A stretch of DNA of 64,000 bases from Streptacidiphilus fuscans (GTDB lineage: Bacteria; Actinomycetota; Actinomycetes; Streptomycetales; Streptomycetaceae). Of this stretch, positions 53,179 to 62,162 are shown one piece after another (the first letter of the stretch is position 1; every line of letters starts with the position of its first letter). The DNA is taken from assembly GCF_015690355.1 (NCBI RefSeq), contig NZ_JADPRT010000026.1, positions 1 through 64,000 of the forward strand, read 5' to 3'. The position numbers and the translations under genes were made by a program. Under the pieces are notes generated by a model that worked only from the letters and a program-made list of their open reading frames with translations, was not told the DNA's origin and made no database searches.

Positions 53179-54894
53179 ATGACTGGCCCCGCCCATTCCG
53201 GATCCGACCCTGTGATCATCGCCGGCGCCGGTCCCGTCGGCCTCGCGCTGGCGCTCGCGCTCGCCCGGCACCAGGTGCCGACCATCGTCGTCGACGAGGG
53301 CAGCGGGGTCTGTCCGGAGGGGTCCAGGTCGACGGTGCTGCGGGCCGACACCGTCGGCTTCCTGCAACGGATCGGGTACACGCGGGTGGTCGCGGACGGC
53401 CGGGGCTGGACCGCCTGGCGCACGCTGCGCCGCAACCGCGAACTGCTGGCCGTCCCGCTCCAGCCCGACGACGTGCTGCACCTGGCACACCACCGGCTGC
53501 TGCGCGGTCTGCGCGACGCCGTCTCCGCCACGCCGCTGGTCCAACTGATCACCGATTCCGCCGTGTTGGAACTGGAGCACGACGCCGACTCGGTCAGCGT
53601 GCACACCGAGCAGACCTGGCTGCGCGGCAGCCACCTGGTCGGCTGCGACGGCCCGCGGTCGACCGTCCGCAAGCGGCTGGGGCTGCGCTTCCCCGGCCGA
53701 GCCGCCGCCGACCACTACGCCCTGGCGACCGTCCGTGCCGACCTGCCGTTCCCCGGCGAGGCGCAGTTGCACCGCGACCCCCCGCGCGGCTCGGGTGGGC
53801 CGGGAGCGCGCGAGGTGACCGCGCGCCCCCTGCCTGACGGGGTGTGGCGGCTCGACTGGCGGCTACCGACGCGCGCGCCCGCGCTCACGCCCGACCAGCT
53901 GATCGAGCAGCTGCGCGCCAGCCTCTCCGCGTGGAACGGCGGCACCGTGCCGCCCTACGAGCTGATCTCCAACGCCGACTACGTGGTCCAGCAGCGTCTG
54001 TCGACCCGCTTCCAGGTGGGCCGGGTCTTCCTGGCCGGGGACGCCGCCCACGTGCTGGGCGCGCTCGGCATGCAGAACCTCGACGAGGGGCTGCGCGACG
54101 CCGACAACCTCGCCTGGAAGCTCGGCCTGGTCTGGCACGGCTGCGCACCCGAGCAATTGCTCACCACCTACCAGCAGGAGCGGCGCGGCGCGGTGATCGC
54201 CCGGCTGCGCGCGGTCGACCAGGCCATGCCGCTGCTCCAGCCCAGCACGCCGCTGCTCGAAGCCCGACGCAGCATCCTGTCCGGCTCGCTGCGCCGCAAC
54301 GCGCCGCTGCTCTCCGACGGCAGCCTCGGCACCGGTCGGCTCGGCGGCGCGCCCGCCTACCCGGAGCGCTCCCGCCCGGCGCTGACGCCCGCGCTCGCCC
54401 CGACCAGCCCGGGCGTGCTGGTCCCCGACTTCACGGTGGTCACCGCCGACGGCACCAAGGACCGGCTGCGGGCGCGGCTGGGACGCGGCTTCCTGGTGGT
54501 GCTGGTGGCCCCCGGCACGGGGGTGTGGGCCAGCGAGCACTGGCTCGGCGCAGGCCTGATGCCCCAGCTGACCGAGGCGACCGAGGCCCTGCCGCTGCCG
54601 GCGGAACTCCTGGTCACCGAGGCCTATCCCGGTGCCGCGCCGCACACCGTGCTGCTGATCCGGCCGGACGGCCACCTGGTCGCCGCCCTGCACGGCTGCC
54701 GCCCCGAGGAGCTCTACGACCTCGCGGACCGGGCCCGCAGCGGCCCGGCCGACCTCCCCGCGCCACGCGGAGGCACGGCGGACGCCGACGAGTCCGGTGA
54801 AGGTAACGGCTCGGACGGCTCGGGCGGCTCCGGTGACGGGGGCACGTCCGGGCGCACTCCTGCACGCGAGCGACTGAGCGCCGGTCGCGCTTGA
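53179..54894 (+). CDS. FAD-dependent aromatic-ring hydroxylase (PheA/TfdB group)
   Basis: 571 residues. The ADP-binding GAGPVGLALALAL is at the N-terminus, the DG motif in LVGCDGPRSTVRK, and the ribityl-binding GDAAHVLGALGMQNLDEGL in the middle. A thioredoxin-like C-terminal domain follows, as in phenol hydroxylase relatives, then a 50-residue Gly/Ser/Asp-rich tail. It resembles enzymes of polyketide tailoring and aromatic breakdown, but no pathway genes adjoin it. ATG 53179 has no strong ribosome binding site. Confidence 0.85.
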   Translation: MTGPAHSGSDPVIIAGAGPVGLALALALARHQVPTIVVDEGSGVCPEGSRSTVLRADTVGFLQRIGYTRVVADGRGWTAWRTLRRNRELLAVPLQPDDVLHLAHHRLLRGLRDAVSATPLVQLITDSAVLELEHDADSVSVHTEQTWLRGSHLVGCDGPRSTVRKRLGLRFPGRAAADHYALATVRADLPFPGEAQLHRDPPRGSGGPGAREVTARPLPDGVWRLDWRLPTRAPALTPDQLIEQLRASLSAWNGGTVPPYELISNADYVVQQRLSTRFQVGRVFLAGDAAHVLGALGMQNLDEGLRDADNLAWKLGLVWHGCAPEQLLTTYQQERRGAVIARLRAVDQAMPLLQPSTPLLEARRSILSGSLRRNAPLLSDGSLGTGRLGGAPAYPERSRPALTPALAPTSPGVLVPDFTVVTADGTKDRLRARLGRGFLVVLVAPGTGVWASEHWLGAGLMPQLTEATEALPLPAELLVTEAYPGAAPHTVLLIRPDGHLVAALHGCRPEELYDLADRARSGPADLPAPRGGTADADESGEGNGSDGSGGSGDGGTSGRTPARERLSAGRA

Positions 54895-54925
54895 CCGTCC
54901 CCCGGGCCCGTGCTCTACTCACGGC

Positions 54926-55009
54926 ATGAGGATCATGAGTGGGTGGGCTGTCCGCAGCGCACGACCGGACGACGTCCGGTGCCCCCGCCTGTCCTGTATC
55001 CCGGGCTGA
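54926..55009 (+). CDS. Candidate Cys-containing leader peptide upstream of cysteine dioxygenase
   Basis: A 27-residue ORF (ATG 54926, or ATG 54935 after AGGATC) with two Cys codons in its last ten residues (DVRCPRLSCIPG). A 286-base untranslated stretch follows, then cysteine dioxygenase and rhodanese genes. Actinobacteria are known to use Cys-rich leader ORFs to tune sulfur genes through ribosome stalling. It is too short to prove by coding statistics. Confidence 0.45.
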   Translation: MRIMSGWAVRSARPDDVRCPRLSCIPG

Positions 55010-55295
55010 CCTGACGCCCGGCCGGAGACGGACACTCCCCGCTCTCTCCACCGTCGTCACGGACGGCCCTTCACAGAGCCCCGCGCACTCCGCGTGCCCC
55101 GCGTGCCGCGACGTGGCCTGATGCTTCGCTGAACGCACGGCCGACGTGCCGTCGTCCTTCGGTGTTCCCTCACGCTCACCCCGCACGTCGCGCGCGCAAC
55201 GGCTCTGCTTCGTCGCTTCGTCGTACCCGCAGTTCGCCGTACCCACAGGCCCGTTGACCGGTTCGTTCACCACCGACGCCCTTTGAGGACGCCCC

Positions 55296-55823
55296 ATGCA
55301 CGACTCCCTCGCGCCCGCACCAGCGGCGCGGACCTTGCCGACCCTCACCGACCTGCTCGACTTCGCGCGCACGGCCGCCGCCGATCCGGCCGTCACCGCC
55401 CGGCTGACGCTCCATCCGACGAAACGGACCTGGGTCAGCCTGGACGGGCCGGGCGGCAGCGAGGCGTGGGTGATCGGCTGGCCACCAGGCTCCGAGACCG
55501 GATGGCACGACCACGGCGGCTCCAGCGGAGCATTCGTCACGGCCAGCGGCCGGCTCAGCGAACTCTCCCTGGTGATGCCGCTGCCGACCAGCGGTTGGCG
55601 CAGCCTGGAGTTGGCGGACGGCGTCGACCGGCAGCGCACCCTCGGCCCCGGGGCCGGCCGCTCCTTCGGCCCCCACCACGTCCACCAGGTGATCAACCCC
55701 GCCACCGACCGGCACGCCGTCTCGGTGCACTGCTACTACCCGCCGCTGCCCGAACTGCGCCGCTACGCTCGGGCCGGTGACATCCTGCGGCTGGCGCGGG
55801 TCGAGGGGAGGACGGAGTGGTGA
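55296..55823 (+). CDS. Cysteine dioxygenase (cupin)
   Basis: 175 residues. Iron-dependent oxidation of cysteine to cysteine sulfinate. The metal ligands are in GWHDHGGSSGAF (His-x-His) and FGPHHVHQVIN, the normal type I pattern; length fits bacterial enzymes. GAGGA precedes ATG 55296. Overlaps the rhodanese gene (stop within its start region), forming a two-gene sulfur operon, preceded by a Cys-containing leader ORF. Confidence 0.9.
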   Translation: MHDSLAPAPAARTLPTLTDLLDFARTAAADPAVTARLTLHPTKRTWVSLDGPGGSEAWVIGWPPGSETGWHDHGGSSGAFVTASGRLSELSLVMPLPTSGWRSLELADGVDRQRTLGPGAGRSFGPHHVHQVINPATDRHAVSVHCYYPPLPELRRYARAGDILRLARVEGRTEW

Positions 55824-56248
55824 GCAGGCCGGGTATCGACGCCCTCCTGGAGCGGGAGCGGTCCCATCTGCACCGACTGACGCCACATCAGGCCGCCGAC
55901 GCCGCAGCGCTGCAGGACGCGCTGCTCGTCGACATCCGCTACGCCGCCCTGCGCGACCGGGACGGCCTGATCCCGGGCGCGCTCGTCGTCGAACGCAACG
56001 AGCTCGAATGGCGGCTCGACCCGCTCTGCGATTACCGTGCACCGGAAGCGAGGCATGATCACGACCGCTTGGTCGTCGTGGTCTGCAACGAGGGCTACGC
56101 CTCTTCCCTCGCCGCCCGCTCCCTGCACGCGCTCGGCCTGCACCGGGCCACCGACCTGATCGGCGGCTTCCAGGCGTGGGCCGCCGCCGGACTGCCGGTG
56201 ATCTCCCCCACCCCGGACGCTGCAGACGTGCCACGGGCCGACGTGTAG
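55817..56248 (+). CDS. Rhodanese-like sulfurtransferase
   Basis: 143 residues, one rhodanese domain. The active-site loop is VVVCNEGYASSLAARSL with the catalytic Cys, and the structural LVDIRYAALRDRDGLIPGAL and LIGGFQAWAAAGLPV motifs are present. GTG 55817 follows GGAGGACGG and overlaps the dioxygenase stop. It probably handles sulfane sulfur from the same pathway. Its TAG stop forms part of the -10 element of the next gene. Confidence 0.9.
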   Translation: MVSRPGIDALLERERSHLHRLTPHQAADAAALQDALLVDIRYAALRDRDGLIPGALVVERNELEWRLDPLCDYRAPEARHDHDRLVVVVCNEGYASSLAARSLHALGLHRATDLIGGFQAWAAAGLPVISPTPDAADVPRADV

Positions 56249-56251
56249 CGT
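56246..56251 (+). promoter_or_regulatory. -10 element of the dehydratase gene (leaderless)
   Basis: TAGCGT, seven bases before GTG 56259. The first three bases are the rhodanese stop codon. Confidence 0.5.
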
Positions 56252-56258
56252 GCCAAGG

Positions 56259-57242
56259 GTGACCAGCACTCCCACCGCGCTCATCGGCCCCTCCGACATC
56301 GACGCGGCGGCGGACCGCATCGCCGGGCGGGTGCGCCCGCTCGCGCTGGCCGAGGCCGCACCGGGTGCGTTCTGCCCGCCCGGCTCCGACACCACAGTCC
56401 TGCTGGCACTGGAGTTCCTGCAGTACGCCGGCACCTTCAAGGCCCGGGGCGCGGCCAACCTCGCCGCCTTCCACCAGGACGCGGGCACCATGCCGGAGGC
56501 GGGCATCACCATCGCCTCCGGCGGCAACGCGGGTCTGGCCTGCGCCTGGGCGGCGCGGGCCACCGGAACCAGGGCAACGGTCTTCGTGCCGGTCACCGCG
56601 CCCGCGGTCAAGGTCGCCAAGCTGCACGAGTACGGCGCGGAGGTGCGCCAGGTCGGCACCGAGTACGCGGAGGCGCTGGCCGCCTCGGTCGAGTACGCCG
56701 AGAAGACAGGTGCGTTGCTCTCCCACGCCTACGACAACCCACTGATCGCGGCGGGCGCGGGCACCCTGACCCGGGAACTGCTCGCGGCCGCGCCCGACGT
56801 CGACACCGTCGTCGTCTCCGTCGGCGGAGGCGGCCTCTTCTCCGGGACCGCCGCTGCTGCCGCGATAGCGGCGGCCGACCGGGGGCTGCGCGTTCTCGCG
56901 GTCGAGCCGGAGAACTGCCGGGCCCTCAACGCGGCGATCGAGGCGGGCGGCCCGGTCGATGTCACCGTCGACTCCGTCGCCGCGGACGCACTCGGCGCCC
57001 GCCGGGTCTCCCGCATGGCCTTCGAGCTGGCCAACCGGCCCTATGTGTCGAGCGTCCTGGTCAGCGACGCCGACATCGTCGCCGCGCGTCGGGCACTCTG
57101 GTCCACCCACCGGCTCGCGGTCGAGCACGCTGCGGCGGCTGCCCTGGCGGCGCTCACCAGCGGCGTACACACCCCCGCCCCCGGCGAGAAGATCGCCGTC
57201 ATCCTCTGCGGTGCCAACACCGACCCGAGCGACCTGGCCTGA
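56259..57242 (+). CDS. Threonine/serine dehydratase-like PLP enzyme
   Basis: 327 residues, fold type II. The PLP Lys is in AGTFKARGAANLAAF, the Asn loop in ASGGNAGLACAWAA, and the phosphate-binding loop in SVGGGGLFSGTAAA; ILCGANTDP closes the domain. No regulatory ACT domain is present, as in catabolic enzymes. The exact substrate (threonine, serine or a modified amino acid) cannot be settled. GTG 56259 is favoured by TAGCGT seven bases upstream; GTG 56250 is the alternative. Confidence 0.85.
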   Translation: MTSTPTALIGPSDIDAAADRIAGRVRPLALAEAAPGAFCPPGSDTTVLLALEFLQYAGTFKARGAANLAAFHQDAGTMPEAGITIASGGNAGLACAWAARATGTRATVFVPVTAPAVKVAKLHEYGAEVRQVGTEYAEALAASVEYAEKTGALLSHAYDNPLIAAGAGTLTRELLAAAPDVDTVVVSVGGGGLFSGTAAAAAIAAADRGLRVLAVEPENCRALNAAIEAGGPVDVTVDSVAADALGARRVSRMAFELANRPYVSSVLVSDADIVAARRALWSTHRLAVEHAAAAALAALTSGVHTPAPGEKIAVILCGANTDPSDLA

Positions 57243-57269
57243 CGCGCCTTCGGCCGCAGAGGCGCAGGC

Positions 57270-58709
57270 TCACCGCGCGAAGCTGGTGGCCCTGCTCTCG
57301 CGGATCACCGTGATCCGGATCTGGCCCGGATAGGTCAGCTCCGCCTCGACCTCGCGGGCCACGTCCTTGGCGATGACCTGTGCCTGGATGTCGTCCACCG
57401 CCTCCGGGAGGACCATCACCCGGACCTCGCGCCCGGCCTGCATCGCGTAGACCTTGGTCACGCCCTCGTGGCGGCGGGCGATCTGCTCCAGCTTCTCCAT
57501 CCGGCGGGCGTGCAGCTCCACCGACTCGCGCCGCGCGCCCGGGCGTCCCCCGGAGCAGGCGTCCGCCGCCTGGGTCAGCACCGCCTCGATCGTCTGCGGC
57601 TCGACCTCGTTGTGGTGCGCGGCGACGGCATGCACCACCTCCTCCGACTCGCCGTAACGGCGGACGAGTTCCGCGCCGATCATCGCGTGGCTGCCCTCCG
57701 TCACCGCTGCCCCGCCGACCGGTTGCGCGGCGACGGTGACCGCCTTCCCTATGTCGTGCAGCAACGTGCAGCGCTTGACCAGGACCGGGTCGACCTGCAA
57801 CTCCGCCGCCATCATTCCGGCGATGTGGGCGGACTCGACCAGATGGCCCAGCACGTTCTGGCCGTAGGAAGTCCGGTAGCGCAACCGCCCCAGCAGGCGC
57901 AGCAGTTCGGGGTGGAGCTCGTCCACGCCCACCTCGGCGACCGCGTCCTGCGCGGCGGCGGCGCAGAGCCGCTCCACCTGCAGTTGGTTGCGCTCGTGGG
58001 CGTCCTCGATCCGCTGCGGGTGGATCCGGCCGTCGGCGATCAGCTCCTCCAGCGTCAGCCGGGCCACCTCGCGGCGGACCGGGTCGAAGCAGGAGAGCAG
58101 CACCGACTCCGGGGTGTCGTCGATCACCAGATTGACGCCGGTCACCGCCTCGAAGGAACGGATGTTGCGGCCTTCGCGGCCGATGATCCGGCCCTTCATC
58201 TCCTCGTTCGGCAGTCGGAGCGCGGTCACCACGGAATCCGCCGTCTGCCGCGCCGCCAGGCGCTGCACCGCCGACGCGACGATCTCCCTGGCCCGGGCCT
58301 CCCCCTCGGCGCGCGCCTGGCGTTCGAGCTCACGGACCGTCAGCACGGCCTCCCGCTTGGCCTGCTGCTCGATCGCGTGGATCAGCTCGGCACGGGCCTC
58401 CGCCGCGCTCAGCCCGGCGGCGTGTTCCAAGGTCCGGCGTCGTTCCGCACCCAGCTCCTCGGTGCGGACCGCCAGTTCGGCCGCGGCCTGGGCCGCCTCG
58501 CGCTCACGCTCGTGCAGACGGCGCTGCTCGGCGTCGAGCCGGACCTCCCGCTCGGCGTTGCGCTGCTCCCTGCGCTCCAGCTCGGCGGCGCGTTCCCGTG
58601 CACCGCGCAGCAGTTGGCGTACCGCCAGAGTGGCGACCAGCACCAGGATCAACCCGAGCGACAGCGAGAGCAGCGGAACCGCGTCCGTGGTGCCCAATGC
58701 CAGATCCAT
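57270..58709 (-). CDS. rny: Ribonuclease Y
   Basis: 479 residues. Membrane-bound endoribonuclease of mRNA decay. N-terminal helix (LLSLSLGLILVLVATLAV), a coiled coil of about 110 charged residues, the KH domain (MKGRIIGREGRNIRSFEAVTGV) and the HD domain with LLHDIGKAV and AVAAHHNEV. GGGGAGGG precedes the ATG. Slightly shorter than Firmicute RNase Y. Downstream of recX on the same strand. Confidence 0.93.
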   Translation of the reverse strand: MDLALGTTDAVPLLSLSLGLILVLVATLAVRQLLRGARERAAELERREQRNAEREVRLDAEQRRLHEREREAAQAAAELAVRTEELGAERRRTLEHAAGLSAAEARAELIHAIEQQAKREAVLTVRELERQARAEGEARAREIVASAVQRLAARQTADSVVTALRLPNEEMKGRIIGREGRNIRSFEAVTGVNLVIDDTPESVLLSCFDPVRREVARLTLEELIADGRIHPQRIEDAHERNQLQVERLCAAAAQDAVAEVGVDELHPELLRLLGRLRYRTSYGQNVLGHLVESAHIAGMMAAELQVDPVLVKRCTLLHDIGKAVTVAAQPVGGAAVTEGSHAMIGAELVRRYGESEEVVHAVAAHHNEVEPQTIEAVLTQAADACSGGRPGARRESVELHARRMEKLEQIARRHEGVTKVYAMQAGREVRVMVLPEAVDDIQAQVIAKDVAREVEAELTYPGQIRITVIRESRATSFAR

Positions 58710-58916
58710 CGGCCCTCCCCGTCCGGGCGCGGGAGCACGCCGCGATCACGGTGCGATCTCGGTGCGAGGTGAGCAGAGGCCCCTCATCGCTCATGGCGAG
58801 GCTAGGTGGGTGTTACGAAACGGTCAAGATGGCGACCATTCCGGACCTCGCCGGGCAAATGCTTCGCACCGTCACGACCGTTGGGGTATCGGGAAGTTGG
58901 GCCACCCACGGGCCGC

Positions 58917-59660
58917 TCACTCCATCGACTCCAGGTCGAAAGTCTCCGGACCGGACTGCTCCGGATCGAACGACTCCGCGTCGAGCGCCGAGCGGACCAC
59001 GCGCAGGGCGAGGCCCTCCGGGTAGCCGCGTCGGGCCAGCATGCCTGCCAGGCGACGCAGCCGGACCTGGCGCTCCAGCCCGGCCGTGGAGCGAAGCTTG
59101 CGCTCCACCAGACGTCGGGCCGCCGCCTCCTCGTCCTCCGGTTCGACCTGGGCCACGGCGCGCTGCACCAGGTCGCCCGCCACACCCTTGGCCCGCAGTT
59201 CGCTGGCCAACGCCCGTCGAGCCAGGCCTCGATGGCGCTGCCGCTGCTCCACCCACGCCTCGGCATAGGCGGCGTCGTCGATCAGGCCGACCTGCTCCAG
59301 CCGGTCGAGGACCTCCTCGGCCACCTCGTCCGGGATCTCCTTACGCCGCAGGGCATCCGCCAACTGCCGCCGGGTGCGTGCGGACCCGGTGAGCTGCCGG
59401 AGGCAGATGTCCCGTGCCCGCGCGGCGGGATCGGTGACCTCCGCGCGCGACTCGTTCCCCTCGTCGTCCTCGCCGCGTTCGCGCCGCTTGCGCCCGCCAC
59501 GCCTGCGCGTCCTGGCGGCGACCGCCGGTGTCGGCTCGGTGGCGAAGGGCGCAGGGCTCGGATCCGTCTCCGGACCCGCAAGGTTCTCCTGCTGCTCCTC
59601 CTCGCCACCGATGCCGTTGGCACACCAGTCGCGCGGCCCCCAGGCGCTGTCGCTGCTCAC
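58917..59660 (-). CDS. recX: RecA regulator RecX
   Basis: 247 residues. Binds RecA filaments and limits their activity. A charged N-terminal extension of about 75 residues (RTRRRGGRKRRERGEDDEG) precedes three three-helix repeats: ARDICLRQLTGSARTRRQL, EEVLDRLEQVGLIDDAAYAEAWV and RQVRLRRLAGMLARRGYPEGLALRVV. Starts five bases after recA, so it is co-transcribed. Confidence 0.95.
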   Translation of the reverse strand: MSSDSAWGPRDWCANGIGGEEEQQENLAGPETDPSPAPFATEPTPAVAARTRRRGGRKRRERGEDDEGNESRAEVTDPAARARDICLRQLTGSARTRRQLADALRRKEIPDEVAEEVLDRLEQVGLIDDAAYAEAWVEQRQRHRGLARRALASELRAKGVAGDLVQRAVAQVEPEDEEAAARRLVERKLRSTAGLERQVRLRRLAGMLARRGYPEGLALRVVRSALDAESFDPEQSGPETFDLESME

Positions 59661-59665
59661 CGGGC

Positions 59666-60823
59666 TCAGGCCTTGGCCTCCACCGGGACGGCCTCCGCGG
59701 CGGGCTTCGCCGGGACGGCGTCGGCGGCAGCGGCCTTCGCCTTGGAGCCCCGGGCGGCCGGCGTCTTGGCGGCGGCCGGAGCGGCAGCCTCGGCCACGAC
59801 GGGCGCGGCGGTCTCTGCGACGTCGAGCTTCGGGCCGATGCCCAGCTTCTCCTTGATCTTCTTCTCGACCTCGTCGGCGAGGTCCGGGTTGTCCCGCAGG
59901 AAGTTGCGGGCGTTCTCCTTGCCCTGGCCGAGCTGGTCGCCCTCGTAGGTGTACCAGGCGCCCGACTTGCGGATGAAGCCGTGCTCCACGCCCATGTCGA
60001 TCAGGCTGCCCTCGCGGCTGATGCCCTGGCCGTAGATGATGTCGAACTCGGCCTGCTTGAACGGCGAGGCGACCTTGTTCTTGACGACCTTGACGCGGGT
60101 GCGGTTACCGACCGCCTCCGTGCCGTCCTTGAGGGTCTCGATCCGGCGGATGTCGAGACGGACCGAGGCGTAGAACTTCAGCGCGCGGCCACCGGTCGTG
60201 GTCTCCGGCGAGCCGAACATCACGCCGACCTTCTCACGGAGCTGGTTGATGAAGATCGCGGTGCACTTCGTCTGGTTGAGCGCACCGGTGATCTTGCGCA
60301 GCGCCTGGCTCATCAGTCGGGCCTGGAGGCCGACGTGCGAGTCACCCATCTCGCCCTCGATCTCGGCGCGCGGCACCAGGGCGGCCACGGAGTCGATGAC
60401 GATGAGGTCGACGGCGCCGGAGCGGATCAGCATGTCCGTGATCTCCAGCGCCTGCTCACCCGTGTCGGGCTGGGAGACCAGCAGCGCGTCGGTGTCGACG
60501 CCGAGCTTCTTGGCGTACTCCGGGTCGAGCGCGTGCTCGGCGTCGACGAAGGCGACGATGCCGCCGGCCTTCTGCGCGTTGGCCACGGCGTGCAGGGTGA
60601 GCGTGGTCTTACCGCTGGACTCCGGGCCGTAGACCTCGACCACACGACCGCGCGGCAGACCGCCGACCCCGAGGGCGACGTCGAGCGCGATCGAACCTGT
60701 GGGGATCACCTCGATCGGAGCCCGCGCCTCGTCGCCGAGACGCATGACGGAGCCCTTGCCGAACTGTCGCTCGATCTGGGCGAGGGCTGTCTCGAGAGCC
60801 CGCTCGCGGTCGTTCGCTGCCAT
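59666..60823 (-). CDS. recA: Recombinase RecA
   Basis: 385 residues. Strand-exchange ATPase and LexA co-protease. Walker A GPESSGKTTLTLHA, LIVIDSVAALVPRAEIEGE, the L2 loop and FINQLREKVGVMFGSPETTTGG are all present, with an Ala/Lys/Pro-rich C-terminus. ATG 60823 has AAGGTGG upstream; an earlier in-frame ATG at 60862 is less likely. A near-perfect LexA box lies about 130 bases upstream. Confidence 0.98.
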   Translation of the reverse strand: MAANDRERALETALAQIERQFGKGSVMRLGDEARAPIEVIPTGSIALDVALGVGGLPRGRVVEVYGPESSGKTTLTLHAVANAQKAGGIVAFVDAEHALDPEYAKKLGVDTDALLVSQPDTGEQALEITDMLIRSGAVDLIVIDSVAALVPRAEIEGEMGDSHVGLQARLMSQALRKITGALNQTKCTAIFINQLREKVGVMFGSPETTTGGRALKFYASVRLDIRRIETLKDGTEAVGNRTRVKVVKNKVASPFKQAEFDIIYGQGISREGSLIDMGVEHGFIRKSGAWYTYEGDQLGQGKENARNFLRDNPDLADEVEKKIKEKLGIGPKLDVAETAAPVVAEAAAPAAAKTPAARGSKAKAAAADAVPAKPAAEAVPVEAKA

Positions 60824-60912
60824 GGGTGCCACCTTGGGGGTCTGTGCTGAACGCTTCATCACCGAAGACGCTAGCGCGCACCACTGACAAACAGCCCTCC
60901 GTGAGCGCAGCC

Positions 60913-60921
60913 TGTGGATAA
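60913..60921 (-). promoter_or_regulatory. Exact DnaA box in the recA leader
   Basis: TTATCCACA on the minus strand (TGTGGATAA on plus), a perfect match to the classical DnaA box, between the SOS box and the recA start. Confidence 0.4.
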
Positions 60922-60949
60922 CGTGCCGGATTCAGTATAGGGAACTATA

Positions 60950-60965
60950 GGGAACGTGCGTTCGA
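60950..60965 (-). promoter_or_regulatory. LexA (SOS) box of recA
   Basis: TCGAACGCACGTTCCC on the minus strand, matching the actinobacterial consensus except the last two bases. Confidence 0.88.
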
Positions 60966-61140
60966 TTCTTGCACTCCGCCACGCCGCCCGCCCCTGACCT
61001 GCTACTGTCCCCGCCGACTTCCTCGATGGTGTCTTCGGAGTTGTCCTCGGAGTTCTCCTCCGTGCTCTCTAGAACGACTGGTCGACGATTCGGTCACGCG
61101 ACGCAGAAACCCGGCAGGGCCCTCGCCTCAGACCTCCTCG

Positions 61141-61731
61141 TCAGACCTCCTCGTCGGTCTCGTAGGGGAAGCGCGCCGACGGCGCCTCCTGCGCGAAGAA
61201 GGTCTTGGCGCGGACCATCGCCCGCTCGTCGTCCAGCACCTGCCCGGGACGGCTGCCGTTGCCGAGCAGGACGCCGCCGAAGCGCATGCCCATGTACGCC
61301 GCACTGTGGTTGAGGGACAGCACCAGCGGCTGGGCGACCTCCTCCTCGGCGTGGGCCAGCGCGGTCACGCCCCACAGCGTGCGACCGGCCATCCGGTCCT
61401 TGAAGCCGGGCTCCGGCGTACTCAACCACCGGGACCAGTAGTCGAGGTAGCGCTTGGCGTAGGCGGAGAGCGAGTACCAGTACAGCGGCGAGACGATCAC
61501 CACGTCCGTCGCGGCCAGCGTCGCCTGCCGCAGCAGTTCCTCGTGCTCCTGCTCCGGCCAGCCCGCGTCGTCGTGCCGGGTGTCCCGGAAGTCCGGCAGG
61601 CGCAGCTCGGCGAGGTCCAGCCAACGCCGCTCGGTCCCGGCCGGCAGCTGCTCCGCCGCGCGGCGGGCGAGCAACTCGGTGTTGCCGTCCGGCCGGGCGC
61701 TGGCGAGAAGGAAGAGGAACGAACGGGACAC
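61141..61731 (-). CDS. NAD(P)H-dependent FMN reductase-like flavoprotein
   Basis: 196 residues, flavodoxin fold. FLFLLASARPDGNTELLARRAAEQL is the FMN phosphate loop, and VVIVSPLYWYSLSAYAKRYLDYWSRWL the flavin-side helix of the reductase family. GTG 61731 follows GGAG. The last 15 bases of the gene, including the stop, are repeated immediately downstream (GACGAGGAGGTCTGA twice). Not part of the recA operon. Confidence 0.85.
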   Translation of the reverse strand: MSRSFLFLLASARPDGNTELLARRAAEQLPAGTERRWLDLAELRLPDFRDTRHDDAGWPEQEHEELLRQATLAATDVVIVSPLYWYSLSAYAKRYLDYWSRWLSTPEPGFKDRMAGRTLWGVTALAHAEEEVAQPLVLSLNHSAAYMGMRFGGVLLGNGSRPGQVLDDERAMVRAKTFFAQEAPSARFPYETDEEV

Positions 61732-61894
61732 GGACGACTCCGTCGGTCGGGGCGCGTCCCCGCCCGCCGCTGAGCGCAGGGCTGTCAGGGCGACGGTCGG
61801 GGGCGGCCGTGCGGATCGGCGATCGAGCGATGCGTGATCGCCTGCACCGACCGCAACCCCGGCTTCACGGCCCGATATTCCGCGGCGTCGCGGA

Positions 61895-62089
61895 CTACTG
61901 CCGTGACGCGGGCACCCCCATCGACGCGCAGACGACCCGCCACACGTCCTTGGCCTCCCAGCCCGCGTCCAGCGCCTCGCGGACGGTCCGGCCACCGAGC
62001 CCGCTCATCACGTGGTCGGTCGCGAAGCTCTCCGCGTAGGCCTCACCGAAGTGGGCGTACATCCTCTTCCAGAACTCGGTCAGACGCAT
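61895..62089 (-). CDS. DUF3046 family protein
   Basis: 64 residues: RLTEFWKRMYAHFGEAYAESFATDHVMSGLGGRTVREALDAG is the full DUF3046 domain. Function unknown; in actinobacteria it is typically found beside recA. ATG 62089 gives the usual family length. The short spacing to upstream GATACT suggests a leaderless mRNA. Confidence 0.88.
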   Translation of the reverse strand: MRLTEFWKRMYAHFGEAYAESFATDHVMSGLGGRTVREALDAGWEAKDVWRVVCASMGVPASRQ

Positions 62090-62162
62090 GTGCCCAGTAT
62101 CCGTCACCGCCCGGGGGACGCCCGGGGCCCGCCCCGGGCGCGAGCGGGGCCCGCCCGGAAGG

